5,836 nt of DNA from an uncultured Collinsella sp. (GTDB lineage Bacteria; Actinomycetota; Coriobacteriia; Coriobacteriales; Coriobacteriaceae): contig URWS01000106.1 of assembly GCA_900551605.1 (NCBI GenBank), forward strand, positions 1 to 5,836. The letters run 5' to 3'. This document shows, piece by piece, positions 1-5,836 of this stretch (the stretch's first letter is position 1; the number at the start of each line of letters is the position of its first letter). Both the position numbers and the translations under genes were made by a program. Under the pieces are notes generated by a model, which ran no database searches, had not been told where the DNA came from, and saw only the letters and a list, made by a program, of their open reading frames with translations.

Positions 1-71
1 TCCTGCCAAAGCCTCGCCGCCTCGAGGGCCTCGTCGCGGCCGAGGCGCAGTACACTCTCTTCTTGGGGCAT
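1..71 (-). CDS. 5' end of a leftward gene, possibly a GNAT-type acetyltransferase (partial)
   Basis: An ATG on the minus strand (complement of 69-71) opens a frame that stays open to the left edge. Only 23 codons are visible. The product begins MPQEESVLRLGRDEA and continues as an acidic, Ala/Leu-rich helix ending Arg-Leu-Trp-Gln. The start is supported by a purine-rich Shine-Dalgarno stretch (GGAAGGAAAGG, complement of 74-84) just upstream and by a well-spaced promoter at 114-141. A short beta-like segment, then an acidic turn and an amphipathic helix, is the usual way GNAT acetyltransferases begin, but with no catalytic motif in view this is only a suggestion. It is transcribed away from groESL, so it is not part of that operon. 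Confidence 0.5.
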   Translation of the reverse strand, partial: MPQEESVLRLGRDEALEAARLWQ

Positions 72-113
72 CGCCTTTCCTTCCATTCGTCACCTTCATT
101 ACTCCAACGACGA

Positions 114-141
114 ATTCTAGGCGGTGTCCCCTCCCTTTCAA
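114..141 (-). promoter_or_regulatory. Sigma-70-type promoter for the leftward gene
   Basis: Read on the minus strand there is a -35 box TTGAAA (complement of 136-141), a 16-base spacer and a -10 box TAGAAT (complement of 114-119). Transcription would start near 107, giving a leader of about 35 bases before the ATG at 71. Both boxes are close to consensus, and position and direction fit the partial gene at the left edge. Confidence 0.6.
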
Positions 142-148
142 GAAAGAG

Positions 149-174
149 AAGAGGCGGGGCATGCCCCGCCTCTT
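149..174. terminator. 26-bp perfect palindrome, possible terminator or insulator
   Basis: The sequence is perfectly self-complementary about the 161/162 axis. Each arm reads AAGAGGCGGGGCA, so an RNA hairpin would have 11-12 G/C-rich pairs with A-rich and U-rich ends. On the minus strand it is followed by a pyrimidine-rich run (CTCTTTCTT), resembling an intrinsic terminator for leftward transcription arriving from the right. It lies just upstream of the -35 box of the leftward promoter, so it could instead insulate that promoter or bind a protein. No gene that it would obviously terminate is visible. Confidence 0.45.
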
Positions 175-264
175 ACACCACATCTCTGCGCGCTACCCTT
201 CCCATTACAGATTGCATAAAAAGGCTGGGATATTTTTCCTGATCCTGATGTACCCCCGCCCGTG

Positions 265-290
265 CCGTGCAAAAAACGGAGTATTCAGCA
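265..290 (+). repeat. 26-bp motif, copy A (inverted partner at 477-502)
   Basis: This copy reads CCGTGCA, then AAAAAC, then GGAGT, A, TTCAGCA. The minus strand of 477-502 reads CCGTGCA, TTTTTG, GGAGT, T, TTCAGCA. All 19 bases outside the central hexamer and one A/T position are identical. The two copies face each other about 186 bp apart. They could be operator half-sites, ends of a small mobile element, or two copies of a dispersed intergenic repeat. Confidence 0.55.
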
Positions 291-476
291 CCGCGAGCTC
301 TGCCGGTGCCGCTGCAGTCGGGTGGCATTGCGGAGATCGACGTCATTTTGGGGTCCGACGTGGCGCGAGGCATGCTTGTTTGTCTCGACGAGGCCTGTCT
401 GCCGACCCAAATCGCCGGTCGAAGGCTACCGTGGGACTAATTAGATGCGCCCGGTGCGTATGCATTTGTCCCGGCC

Positions 477-502
477 TGCTGAAAACTCCCAAAAATGCAC
501 GG
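477..502 (-). repeat. 26-bp motif, copy B (inverted relative to 265-290)
   Basis: On the minus strand the left block CCGTGCA and the right blocks GGAGT and TTCAGCA match copy A exactly. The central hexamer is TTTTTG where copy A has AAAAAC, i.e. complementary base by base. The flanks of the two copies diverge quickly, so the conserved unit is about 26 bp. Function unknown. Confidence 0.55.
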
Positions 503-578
503 TGCTCCCCAGGGGACCCGTGCTCGCAACGAAAACCATGCCCATGTCGCTATCCGCATCGCCTTTTGCTGCACTGAC

Positions 579-789
579 TTTTCTGAATGCCGGGCTCGAA
601 TTAGTTAACCTGCCTCCCGTGTGGCTCCGGAGGGGCGGGGCATAAGGTTTATCGCGAGTTCCGCACGAGCCGAAGGCCACTTAATGTGGCCTTCGTGCGA
701 GCAGGACTGCCCGAGCAGGAAACCTTATGCCCCGCCCCTCCGGAACCACACGGGGGCCACCGTTAGGTTATCCCCCGGCATTCAGAAAA
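579..789. repeat. 211-bp nested inverted repeat (long hairpin or MITE-like element)
   Basis: The core arms 616-650 and 720-754 are complementary over 35 bp with one mismatch (625/745). Outside an imperfect stretch, the terminal 16 bp also pair perfectly (579-594 TTTTCTGAATGCCGGG with 774-789). The central loop has its own hairpin: CGAAGGCCAC at 671-680 pairs with GTGGCCTTCG at 686-695 around TTAAT. A direct repeat CGAGCAGGA occurs at 698-706 and 712-720. No transposase frame or clear target-site duplication is seen, although GCACT-type sequence flanks both ends in mirrored orientation. It ends about 35 bp before the proposed groES promoter. It could be a non-autonomous mobile element, a structured RNA or a roadblock to transcription. 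Confidence 0.8.
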
Positions 790-825
790 TCTAAGTGCCA
801 AAAAATAAGATTTTTTGACTCCGTG

Positions 826-854
826 TTGTATAACCCGCCATTCGTGGGTACCAT
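826..854 (+). promoter_or_regulatory. Candidate groESL promoter
   Basis: TTGTAT (826-831), a 17-base spacer and TACCAT (849-854) form an acceptable sigma-70-type pair, placing the start near 861 and giving a leader of about 65 bases. A nearby TTGACT at 815-820 and TATAAC at 829-834 look like promoter boxes but are only 8 bases apart, so they cannot act as one pair. The exact promoter is uncertain. The AT-rich block 797-834 between the large inverted repeat and groES is where one is expected. Confidence 0.35.
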
Positions 855-885
855 TCAACGCGTACGCAAACAAAAAGGGTTAATT

Positions 886-904
886 CGCGCGGTATAACCG
901 CGCG
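886..904 (+). promoter_or_regulatory. GC-rich dyad just upstream of the groES Shine-Dalgarno sequence
   Basis: CGCGCGGT (886-893), ATA, ACCGCGCG (897-904) is a perfect 8-bp inverted repeat with a 3-base centre. It ends 6 bases before AAAGGAGG (911-918), the groES ribosome-binding site. It is not a CIRCE (TTAGCACTC, 9 bases, GAGTGCTAA) or a HAIR site. It could be an operator for another regulator or a stable 5'-UTR hairpin that affects translation or mRNA life. The structure is certain; the role is inferred. Confidence 0.5.
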
Positions 905-926
905 GCCCAAAAAGGAGGAGACAAGC

Positions 927-1220
927 ATGTCGTCTTTGAAGCCGCTTGCAGATCGTGTTCTGGTCAAGCCCGACGAGGCCGAGCAGAAGACCGCTTCTGG
1001 TCTGTATATCGCCAGCAACGCCCAGGAGAAGCCGCAGCGCGGCACCATCGTTGCCGTGGGCGCCGGCAAGGTCAACGACAAGGGTGAGCGCATCCCCATG
1101 GACGTCAAGGTTGGCGACGTTGTCATCTACGGTAAGTTCGGTGGCAACGAGGTCAAGGTCGACGGCGAGAAGTATCTGCTGATGCGCGCCGACGACATCT
1201 ACGCCGTCGTCGAGGCCTAG
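927..1220 (+). CDS. groES: Co-chaperonin GroES (Hsp10)
   Basis: GroES forms the heptameric lid that caps the GroEL ring and closes the folding chamber in the cytoplasm. The 97-residue product matches the family's usual length. It opens with LKPLADRVLVKPDEAE (residues 4-19), followed by the mobile loop around 18-35, where SGLYI at 24-28 takes the place of the hydrophobic tripeptide that docks on GroEL. The beta-barrel segment RGTIVAVGAGK (38-48) and the C-terminal motif EKYLLMRADDIYAVVE (81-96) are typical. The start at 927 is set by a strong Shine-Dalgarno AAAGGAGG at 911-918, 8 bases upstream. It is the first gene of a two-gene operon, with groEL 96 bases downstream and no terminator between. 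Third positions are strongly C/G biased, as expected for a highly expressed gene. Confidence 0.97.
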   Translation: MSSLKPLADRVLVKPDEAEQKTASGLYIASNAQEKPQRGTIVAVGAGKVNDKGERIPMDVKVGDVVIYGKFGGNEVKVDGEKYLLMRADDIYAVVEA

Positions 1221-1238
1221 TCTCGTCAGAATCTCTGA

Positions 1239-2954
<1,716 letters not shown>

Positions 2955-2981
2955 GGCCGACAAGGTCTAGAACTCCCCACC

Positions 2982-3124
2982 GGGAATCCGCAGGGCGTGA
3001 CGGGGTTTCTCCCCAGAACGTCCTCGGACATGCAAAGAGGCTCCGCATCGCGCTTCGCGCTGCGGAGCCTCTTTGCGTCCTGCGGAATGTTCCGGGGAGA
3101 AACCCCGTCACGCCCCCGGATCCC
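2982..3124. repeat. Nested inverted repeat behind groEL
   Basis: The outer arms are a perfect 22-bp inverted repeat: 2993-3014 starts GGGCGTGACGGGG and is the exact reverse complement of 3094-3115. Pairing extends outward with small bulges (GGGAATCCG at 2982-2990 against CGGATCCCC at 3117-3125). Inside sits the long terminator-like hairpin 3032-3076. The whole unit would fold into one long rod or cruciform. Its design, long outer arms around an inner hairpin, resembles the 579-789 element, but the sequences differ. Confidence 0.75.
3032..3076 (+). terminator. groESL terminator hairpin (probably bidirectional)
   Basis: GCAAAGAGGCTCCGCA (3032-3047) pairs perfectly over 16 bp with 3061-3076. 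The 13-base loop can itself form GCGC/GCGC around TTC. The arms end in A-rich (GCAAAGAGG) and U-rich (CCTCTTTGC) sequence, but no long U tract follows, so this is not a classical intrinsic terminator. It lies 77 bases after the groEL stop and is the best candidate for ending the operon. Confidence 0.55.
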
Positions 3125-3148
3125 CTGCGTTTACGGCCTTGAGGTCGG

Positions 3149-3348
3149 CGTGGGCGGAGATCGTGGCTGATGGGGATACGTGTCCTGGTCGCTGTTTCGC
3201 GGCTTTGCCGCGAAAGGCGCGCCACTTTGGGGCGAGTGGGAGATGTGGCTGTTGTGGCAACTGGTCCCCTTCGCTGTTTCGCGCTTTGCGCGAAAGGCGC
3301 GCTACTTTGGGATGGGTGGGGAACGTGGTTGTTGCGGCAACTGATCCC
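3149..3348. repeat. Tandem repeat of about 82 bp, two full copies plus a degenerate partial one
   Basis: Copy 1 is 3189-3269 and copy 2 is 3271-3348. Both begin TCGCTGTTTCGCG, contain CGAAAGGCGCGC and ACTTTGGG, and end with GGCAACTG followed by GTCCC or ATCCC. Each carries a hairpin near its start: TTTCGCGGC/TTT/GCCGCGAAA at 3195-3215, and TTTCGCGC/TTT/GCGCGAAA at 3277-3295. A poorly preserved 3' half of a third unit (GGCGTGGGCGGAGATCGTGG onward) precedes copy 1. The copies have diverged by substitutions, so the duplication is not recent. No coding function is apparent. Confidence 0.75.
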
Positions 3349-3372
3349 CGCCACAAATTACCCTCGGCATAC

Positions 3373-3400
3373 TTGCGTGAACGATTGCTCGTGTTACACT
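3373..3400 (+). promoter_or_regulatory. Promoter of the ribU operon (extended -10)
   Basis: A -35 element TTGCGT (3373-3378), a 16-base spacer and TACACT (3395-3400) preceded by TGT (3392-3394) form an extended -10 promoter. The predicted start, near 3406-3407, falls exactly at the first base of the riboswitch closing helix, which is where riboswitch transcripts often begin. Confidence 0.6.
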
Positions 3401-3407
3401 TGCAATT

Positions 3408-3592
3408 GCTGTTTCAGGGCGGGGTGGAATTCCCCACTGGCGGTAAATCGGGCGGTGCCAAAGGGGTGCCGTGGAGCAGGCGAGGCGTCTGCGACCGAGC
3501 CGATGAGTCCGCGACCCGTGCGTGTGTTGGTTCGCATGCCGGCTGAACTGGTGAGATCCCAGTACCAACGGTTAGAGTCCGGATGAAAGAGG
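3408..3592 (+). ncRNA. FMN riboswitch (RFN element)
   Basis: The aptamer binds flavin mononucleotide and switches off riboflavin synthesis or uptake genes. The diagnostic conserved blocks are present in order: AGGGCGGGGTGGAATTCCCC at 3416-3435 with its hairpin, ACTGGCGGTAAAT just after, a variable arm around 3450-3500, GATGAGTCCGCGACCCG near 3502-3518, a GGTGAGATCCCAGTACC hairpin region at 3550-3566, and the 3' core ACGGTTAGAGTCCGGATGA at 3568-3586. Closing helix P1 pairs TTTC (3412-3415) with GAAA (3585-3588) and can extend through GCT (3408-3410) and further. No terminator hairpin follows. The ribU start codon is only about 12 bases beyond, so regulation is probably at translation initiation. 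Confidence 0.95.
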
Positions 3593-3593
3593 C

Positions 3594-3601
3594 AGGTGAT
3601 C
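3594..3601 (+). promoter_or_regulatory. ribU Shine-Dalgarno sequence, abutting riboswitch P1
   Basis: AGGTGATC matches the 16S rRNA anti-Shine-Dalgarno tail and ends 2 bases before the ATG at 3604, which sets the start there rather than at the in-frame ATG 3583. Its first bases can continue the aptamer P1 helix (3406-3408 with 3593-3595, one wobble), so ligand-stabilised P1 could hide it. Confidence 0.6.
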
Positions 3602-3603
3602 TT

Positions 3604-4194
3604 ATGTCTGAACAGTCGCAGCATATCCATTTTGAGAACACGAATAGGTGGAGCACCAAACAGCTCGTTACCATGGCGCTGATGTGCGCCCTGGGCGCCC
3701 TGTTTATGTACGTGCAGCTGCCCATCCTTCCTTCGGCGCCGTTTTTGACCTATGACCCGTCGCTGGTGCCGGCGATGGTGTGCGGGTTTGCGTATGGTCC
3801 CGGCGCCGGTACCGCTGTTGCCGCCATGGCGATCGTTATCCATGCGCTCACCACGGGTGACTGGGTCGGCGCGCTTATGAACTTGGTTGCCACGCTTGGC
3901 TATATTCTGCCCGCGGCTATCGTTTACCAGAAGATGCACACCTATAAGGGTGCCGTGATTGGCCTGGTGCTCGGCGTCATTGCCGCTACGGCGCTGTCTA
4001 TGGTCGCAAACCTTACTATTGGCGTTTGGTTCTGGTATGGCTCGGTCGATGTGATCGCCCCGCTCATGATTCCTGCCGTGCTGCCGTTCAACCTTATCAA
4101 GACCGTGCTTAACTCGGTGTTGACACTGGCGGTGTATAAAGCGGTCTCCAACCTCATCACGCCTAAAAAGGACCAGGTCAAAGGCCGCGCATGA
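3604..4194 (+). CDS. ribU: ECF transporter S component RibU, riboflavin-specific
   Basis: RibU is the membrane subunit that binds riboflavin and is driven by an energising module of EcfT plus two ECF ATPases. The 196-residue product is hydrophobic with about six membrane segments (roughly 20-38, 55-64, 66-82, 89-107, 116-140 and 160-184) and a polar, Lys/Arg-rich C-tail, the usual S-component size and layout. The stretch APFLTYDPSLVPAMVCGFAY (45-64) followed by GPGAG is the RibU-type motif, with Asp51 and Ser53 in the D-x-S signature. Helix 1 contains Ala25-x-x-x-Ala29, the small-residue pattern used to dock on EcfT. The upstream ATG at 3583 lies inside the conserved riboswitch core and is rejected. 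The FMN riboswitch strongly supports riboflavin as substrate. The stop overlaps the ATPase start (ATGA at 4191-4194), implying translational coupling. Confidence 0.92.
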   Translation: MSEQSQHIHFENTNRWSTKQLVTMALMCALGALFMYVQLPILPSAPFLTYDPSLVPAMVCGFAYGPGAGTAVAAMAIVIHALTTGDWVGALMNLVATLGYILPAAIVYQKMHTYKGAVIGLVLGVIAATALSMVANLTIGVWFWYGSVDVIAPLMIPAVLPFNLIKTVLNSVLTLAVYKAVSNLITPKKDQVKGRA

Positions 4195-5836
4195 TTGAGT
4201 GTCGGGGCGTTTCCTTTAGTTATGACGGTGCCGCACCGGCGCTCGACGGCGTCGATCTGAACATCGAGGACGGGGAGTTTTTCTGCATCCTCGGTGGCAA
4301 TGGGTCGGGCAAGTCGACGTTTGCCAAGCATCTGAATGCGCTGTTGCAGCCCGATGCGGGCACGGTACGCATCAACGGCATGGATGCGTCCGACCCCGAG
4401 CTGGTCTACGACATTCGTTCGACCGCGGGCATGGTATTCCAGAATCCCGACGACCAGCTGGTGGCAACGCTTGTCGAAGATGACATTGCGTTTGGTCCCG
4501 AAAACCTAGGCGTGCCATCGGCGCAAATTGCGCAGCGCGTACGCGAGGCGCTGAAAGGCGTGGGCCTGGTGGGCTTTGAGCACCACGAGACCCATGCGCT
4601 TTCGGGTGGCCAAAAGCAGCGCGTGGCGCTTGCCAGCGTGCTTGCCATGGAACCGCGCGTGCTCATATTGGACGAGGCTTCCTCGATGCTCGATCCGCGT
4701 GGACGCAAGGGCCTCATGAAGGCTTGCCGCGCGTTGCACGATCGCGGCATGACCATCGTGATGATTACGCACTTTATGGAGGAGGCCGCCGAGGCCGATC
4801 GTGTCGCCGTGTTTCAGACGGGACGAGTTGCCATGCTGGGCACGCCCGAGGAAATCTTGACGCGGGCGGACGAACTTGCGCAGCTCAACTTGGATATGCC
4901 GGCGTCGTGCTGTCTAGGTAGGACACTTCGTGAGAAGGGCGTACCCGTTTGCGCACAGGTGCGTGAGGCGGATATGGTCGCTGAGATTGTGCAGGCTTAT
5001 GCCGAGCGAAGTGGAGCAGGCATCGCGGGGCAGTCTTCCGTATCCCAGTTGGGAATCGCTGACGGCACTGTTCCGGTAGACAACGAGGGCAACGCGTCGG
5101 AGCCCGTCATAGAGCTATCCCATGTTTCGTACAGTTATTCGCTCAGTCCGCGCGAGCGCCGCCGCTGGCATAAGCGCTCGGCCACTGCGGGCAAATCGAG
5201 CAAGCAGGCTCTCTGGGGAAACGACCCAAGCAGCCCGTGGGCGCTGCGCGATGTATCGCTGACGGTGCGTCGCGGCGAGTTCCTGGGGCTAGCAGGCCAT
5301 ACCGGCTCGGGTAAATCGACGCTGGTCCAGCATCTCAACGGGCTGATCCGTCCGCAGGAGGGAAGCATTTGCGCGCTGGGGCTCGACCTATCAAACAAGA
5401 AAGACGCCGCTGCGGTTAAGGCCAAGGTCGGCGTGGTGTTTCAGTATCCTGAGCGTCAGCTGTTTGCCGAAACCGTGGCGCAGGACGTGGCGTTTGGTCC
5501 GTACAACCTTGGCTTGCCGCAAGATGAAGTCGACCGTCGTGTTGAGTCATCGCTCTCACGCGTGGGCCTCGACCTTTCCACGGTCGGCGACAAGAGTCCC
5601 TTTGAGCTTTCGGGCGGTCAGCAACGGCGTGTGGCATTCGCCGGCGTGCTCGCCATGGAGCCCGAAGTCCTGGTGCTCGATGAGCCCATGGCGGGACTCG
5701 ATCCGGCTGCGCGCAGGGATTTCCTTGAGCTTATCGATCGACTTCACCGCGATGGCCTGACCGTTGTCATGGTTTCACATAGTATGGATGACCTGGCCAA
5801 TTGCTGTGACCGCATCGTCGTAATGAACGAAGGCGT
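4191..5836 (+). CDS. ecfA: Fused ECF transporter ATPase, EcfA1-EcfA2 in one chain (3' end outside window)
   Basis: One frame runs unbroken from ATG 4191 to the window edge (548 codons) and contains two complete ABC ATPase domains that hydrolyse ATP to drive ECF vitamin uptake. Domain 1 (about 1-228): Walker A GGNGSGKST (35-43), Q-loop FQNPDDQ (83-89), LSGGQ (137-141), Walker B VLILDEAS with Glu162, SMLD (165-168) and switch His194; QNPDDQ and SMLD are EcfA1-like. Domain 2 (about 306-548): Walker A GHTGSGKST (369-377), FQYPERQLF (417-425), LSGGQ (473-477), VLVLDEP with Glu498, AGLD (501-504) and His530; these are EcfA2-like. All catalytic residues are intact in both. A low-complexity linker (about 270-305) joins the halves, and domain 2 has an extra basic insertion (317-350). 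No stop, or start with Shine-Dalgarno sequence, separates the domains. The start overlaps ribU, with AAAGG at 4180-4184. EcfT may follow or be fused. Confidence 0.93.
   Translation, partial: MIECRGVSFSYDGAAPALDGVDLNIEDGEFFCILGGNGSGKSTFAKHLNALLQPDAGTVRINGMDASDPELVYDIRSTAGMVFQNPDDQLVATLVEDDIAFGPENLGVPSAQIAQRVREALKGVGLVGFEHHETHALSGGQKQRVALASVLAMEPRVLILDEASSMLDPRGRKGLMKACRALHDRGMTIVMITHFMEEAAEADRVAVFQTGRVAMLGTPEEILTRADELAQLNLDMPASCCLGRTLREKGVPVCAQVREADMVAEIVQAYAERSGAGIAGQSSVSQLGIADGTVPVDNEGNASEPVIELSHVSYSYSLSPRERRRWHKRSATAGKSSKQALWGNDPSSPWALRDVSLTVRRGEFLGLAGHTGSGKSTLVQHLNGLIRPQEGSICALGLDLSNKKDAAAVKAKVGVVFQYPERQLFAETVAQDVAFGPYNLGLPQDEVDRRVESSLSRVGLDLSTVGDKSPFELSGGQQRRVAFAGVLAMEPEVLVLDEPMAGLDPAARRDFLELIDRLHRDGLTVVMVSHSMDDLANCCDRIVVMNEG

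Larger units (their letters stand above)
175..578. other. Intergenic stretch without a convincing gene
   Basis: Several short frames are open here on both strands, but none has a Shine-Dalgarno sequence, recognisable domain or consistent codon use. The one with protein-like composition is the plus-strand frame 249-440: GTG at 267, then 57 codons rich in GAC, GAG, ATC and GCC, including the peptide GGIAEIDVILGSDVARG and ending RRLPWD before a TAA. It may be a gene remnant or chance. The stretch also carries the two inverted copies of a 26-bp motif described separately. It lies between the leftward gene and the large inverted repeat upstream of groES. Confidence 0.5.
2955..3148. other. Intergenic region after groEL, dominated by inverted repeats
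   Basis: Apart from the nested inverted repeat and terminator listed separately, this stretch holds only short linkers. Open frames that cross it (for example 3073-3546 on the plus strand, or frames on the minus strand) read through hairpins, tandem repeats and the riboswitch, and lack ribosome-binding sites, so I do not regard them as genes. Confidence 0.6.

Noticed and set aside
161..577. 138-codon plus-strand frame in the left intergenic region
   Set aside because: It starts inside a perfect palindrome, is rich in Cys/Arg/His/Pro and has no ribosome-binding site.
815..834. TTGACT and TATAAC as the groES promoter
   Set aside because: The boxes are separated by only 8 bases, too close for one sigma-70-type promoter; kept only as a note.
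3149..3348. CRISPR array
   Set aside because: Only two adjacent, diverged 82-bp units, with no alternation of identical short repeats and unique spacers, and no cas genes.
3108..3356. Minus-strand frames with repeated Pro/Lys/Ala motifs over the tandem repeat
   Set aside because: The peptide repeats merely reflect the 82-bp DNA repeat; there is no start signal, and frames differ between copies because of the 2-bp length change.
3073..3546. 157-codon plus-strand frame after groEL
   Set aside because: It runs through the terminator arm, the tandem repeats, the promoter and the FMN aptamer, and has Arg/Cys-rich low-quality sequence; non-coding.
3583..3603. Upstream ATG extending ribU by 7 codons
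   Set aside because: It lies within the conserved 3' core of the FMN aptamer (GGATGA), has no Shine-Dalgarno sequence of its own, and the ATG at 3604 has an excellent one.

Overview
The window looks like chromosomal DNA from a high-GC actinobacterium of the class Coriobacteriia, probably Collinsella or a close relative. This is inferred from three things: C/G-ending codons, a GroEL with a short Gln-Gln-Gly-Gly-Gly-Met-Tyr tail, and an ECF vitamin transporter directly behind an FMN riboswitch. No search could be run, so the genus is a recognition-level guess.

Layout. Bases 1-71 hold the 5' end of a leftward gene (possibly a GNAT-type acetyltransferase) with a good promoter at 114-141. Bases 72-926 carry no convincing gene. 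They hold a 26-bp perfect palindrome (149-174), a 26-bp motif present twice in inverted orientation (265-290 and 477-502), and a 211-bp nested inverted repeat (579-789). The groES-groEL operon follows (927-2954). It has no visible CIRCE or HAIR operator, but a strong GC dyad lies just ahead of the groES Shine-Dalgarno sequence. Right after groEL is a second nested inverted repeat (about 2982-3124) whose inner hairpin probably ends groESL transcription. Bases 3149-3348 hold a tandem repeat of about 82 bp (two full copies and a degenerate partial one), each full copy with a hairpin.

The right third is a riboflavin-uptake operon. An extended -10 promoter (3373-3400) feeds a complete FMN riboswitch (about 3408-3592), followed by ribU (3604-4194), the membrane substrate-binding S component. 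Overlapping it by ATGA is a long open frame (4191 to the window end) encoding two complete ECF-type ABC ATPase domains in one polypeptide, EcfA1-like then EcfA2-like. The fused ATPase should power RibU together with an EcfT subunit that is presumably encoded beyond the right edge. FMN made from imported riboflavin would repress the operon through the riboswitch. No terminator is seen between aptamer and start codon, and the aptamer's closing helix can run into the Shine-Dalgarno sequence, so control is probably at translation.

The most notable items are the fused EcfA1-EcfA2 protein placed under FMN control with ribU, and the dense set of structured, probably multicopy intergenic repeats flanking groESL. 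I found no CRISPR array, tRNA, rRNA, transposase or phage gene.
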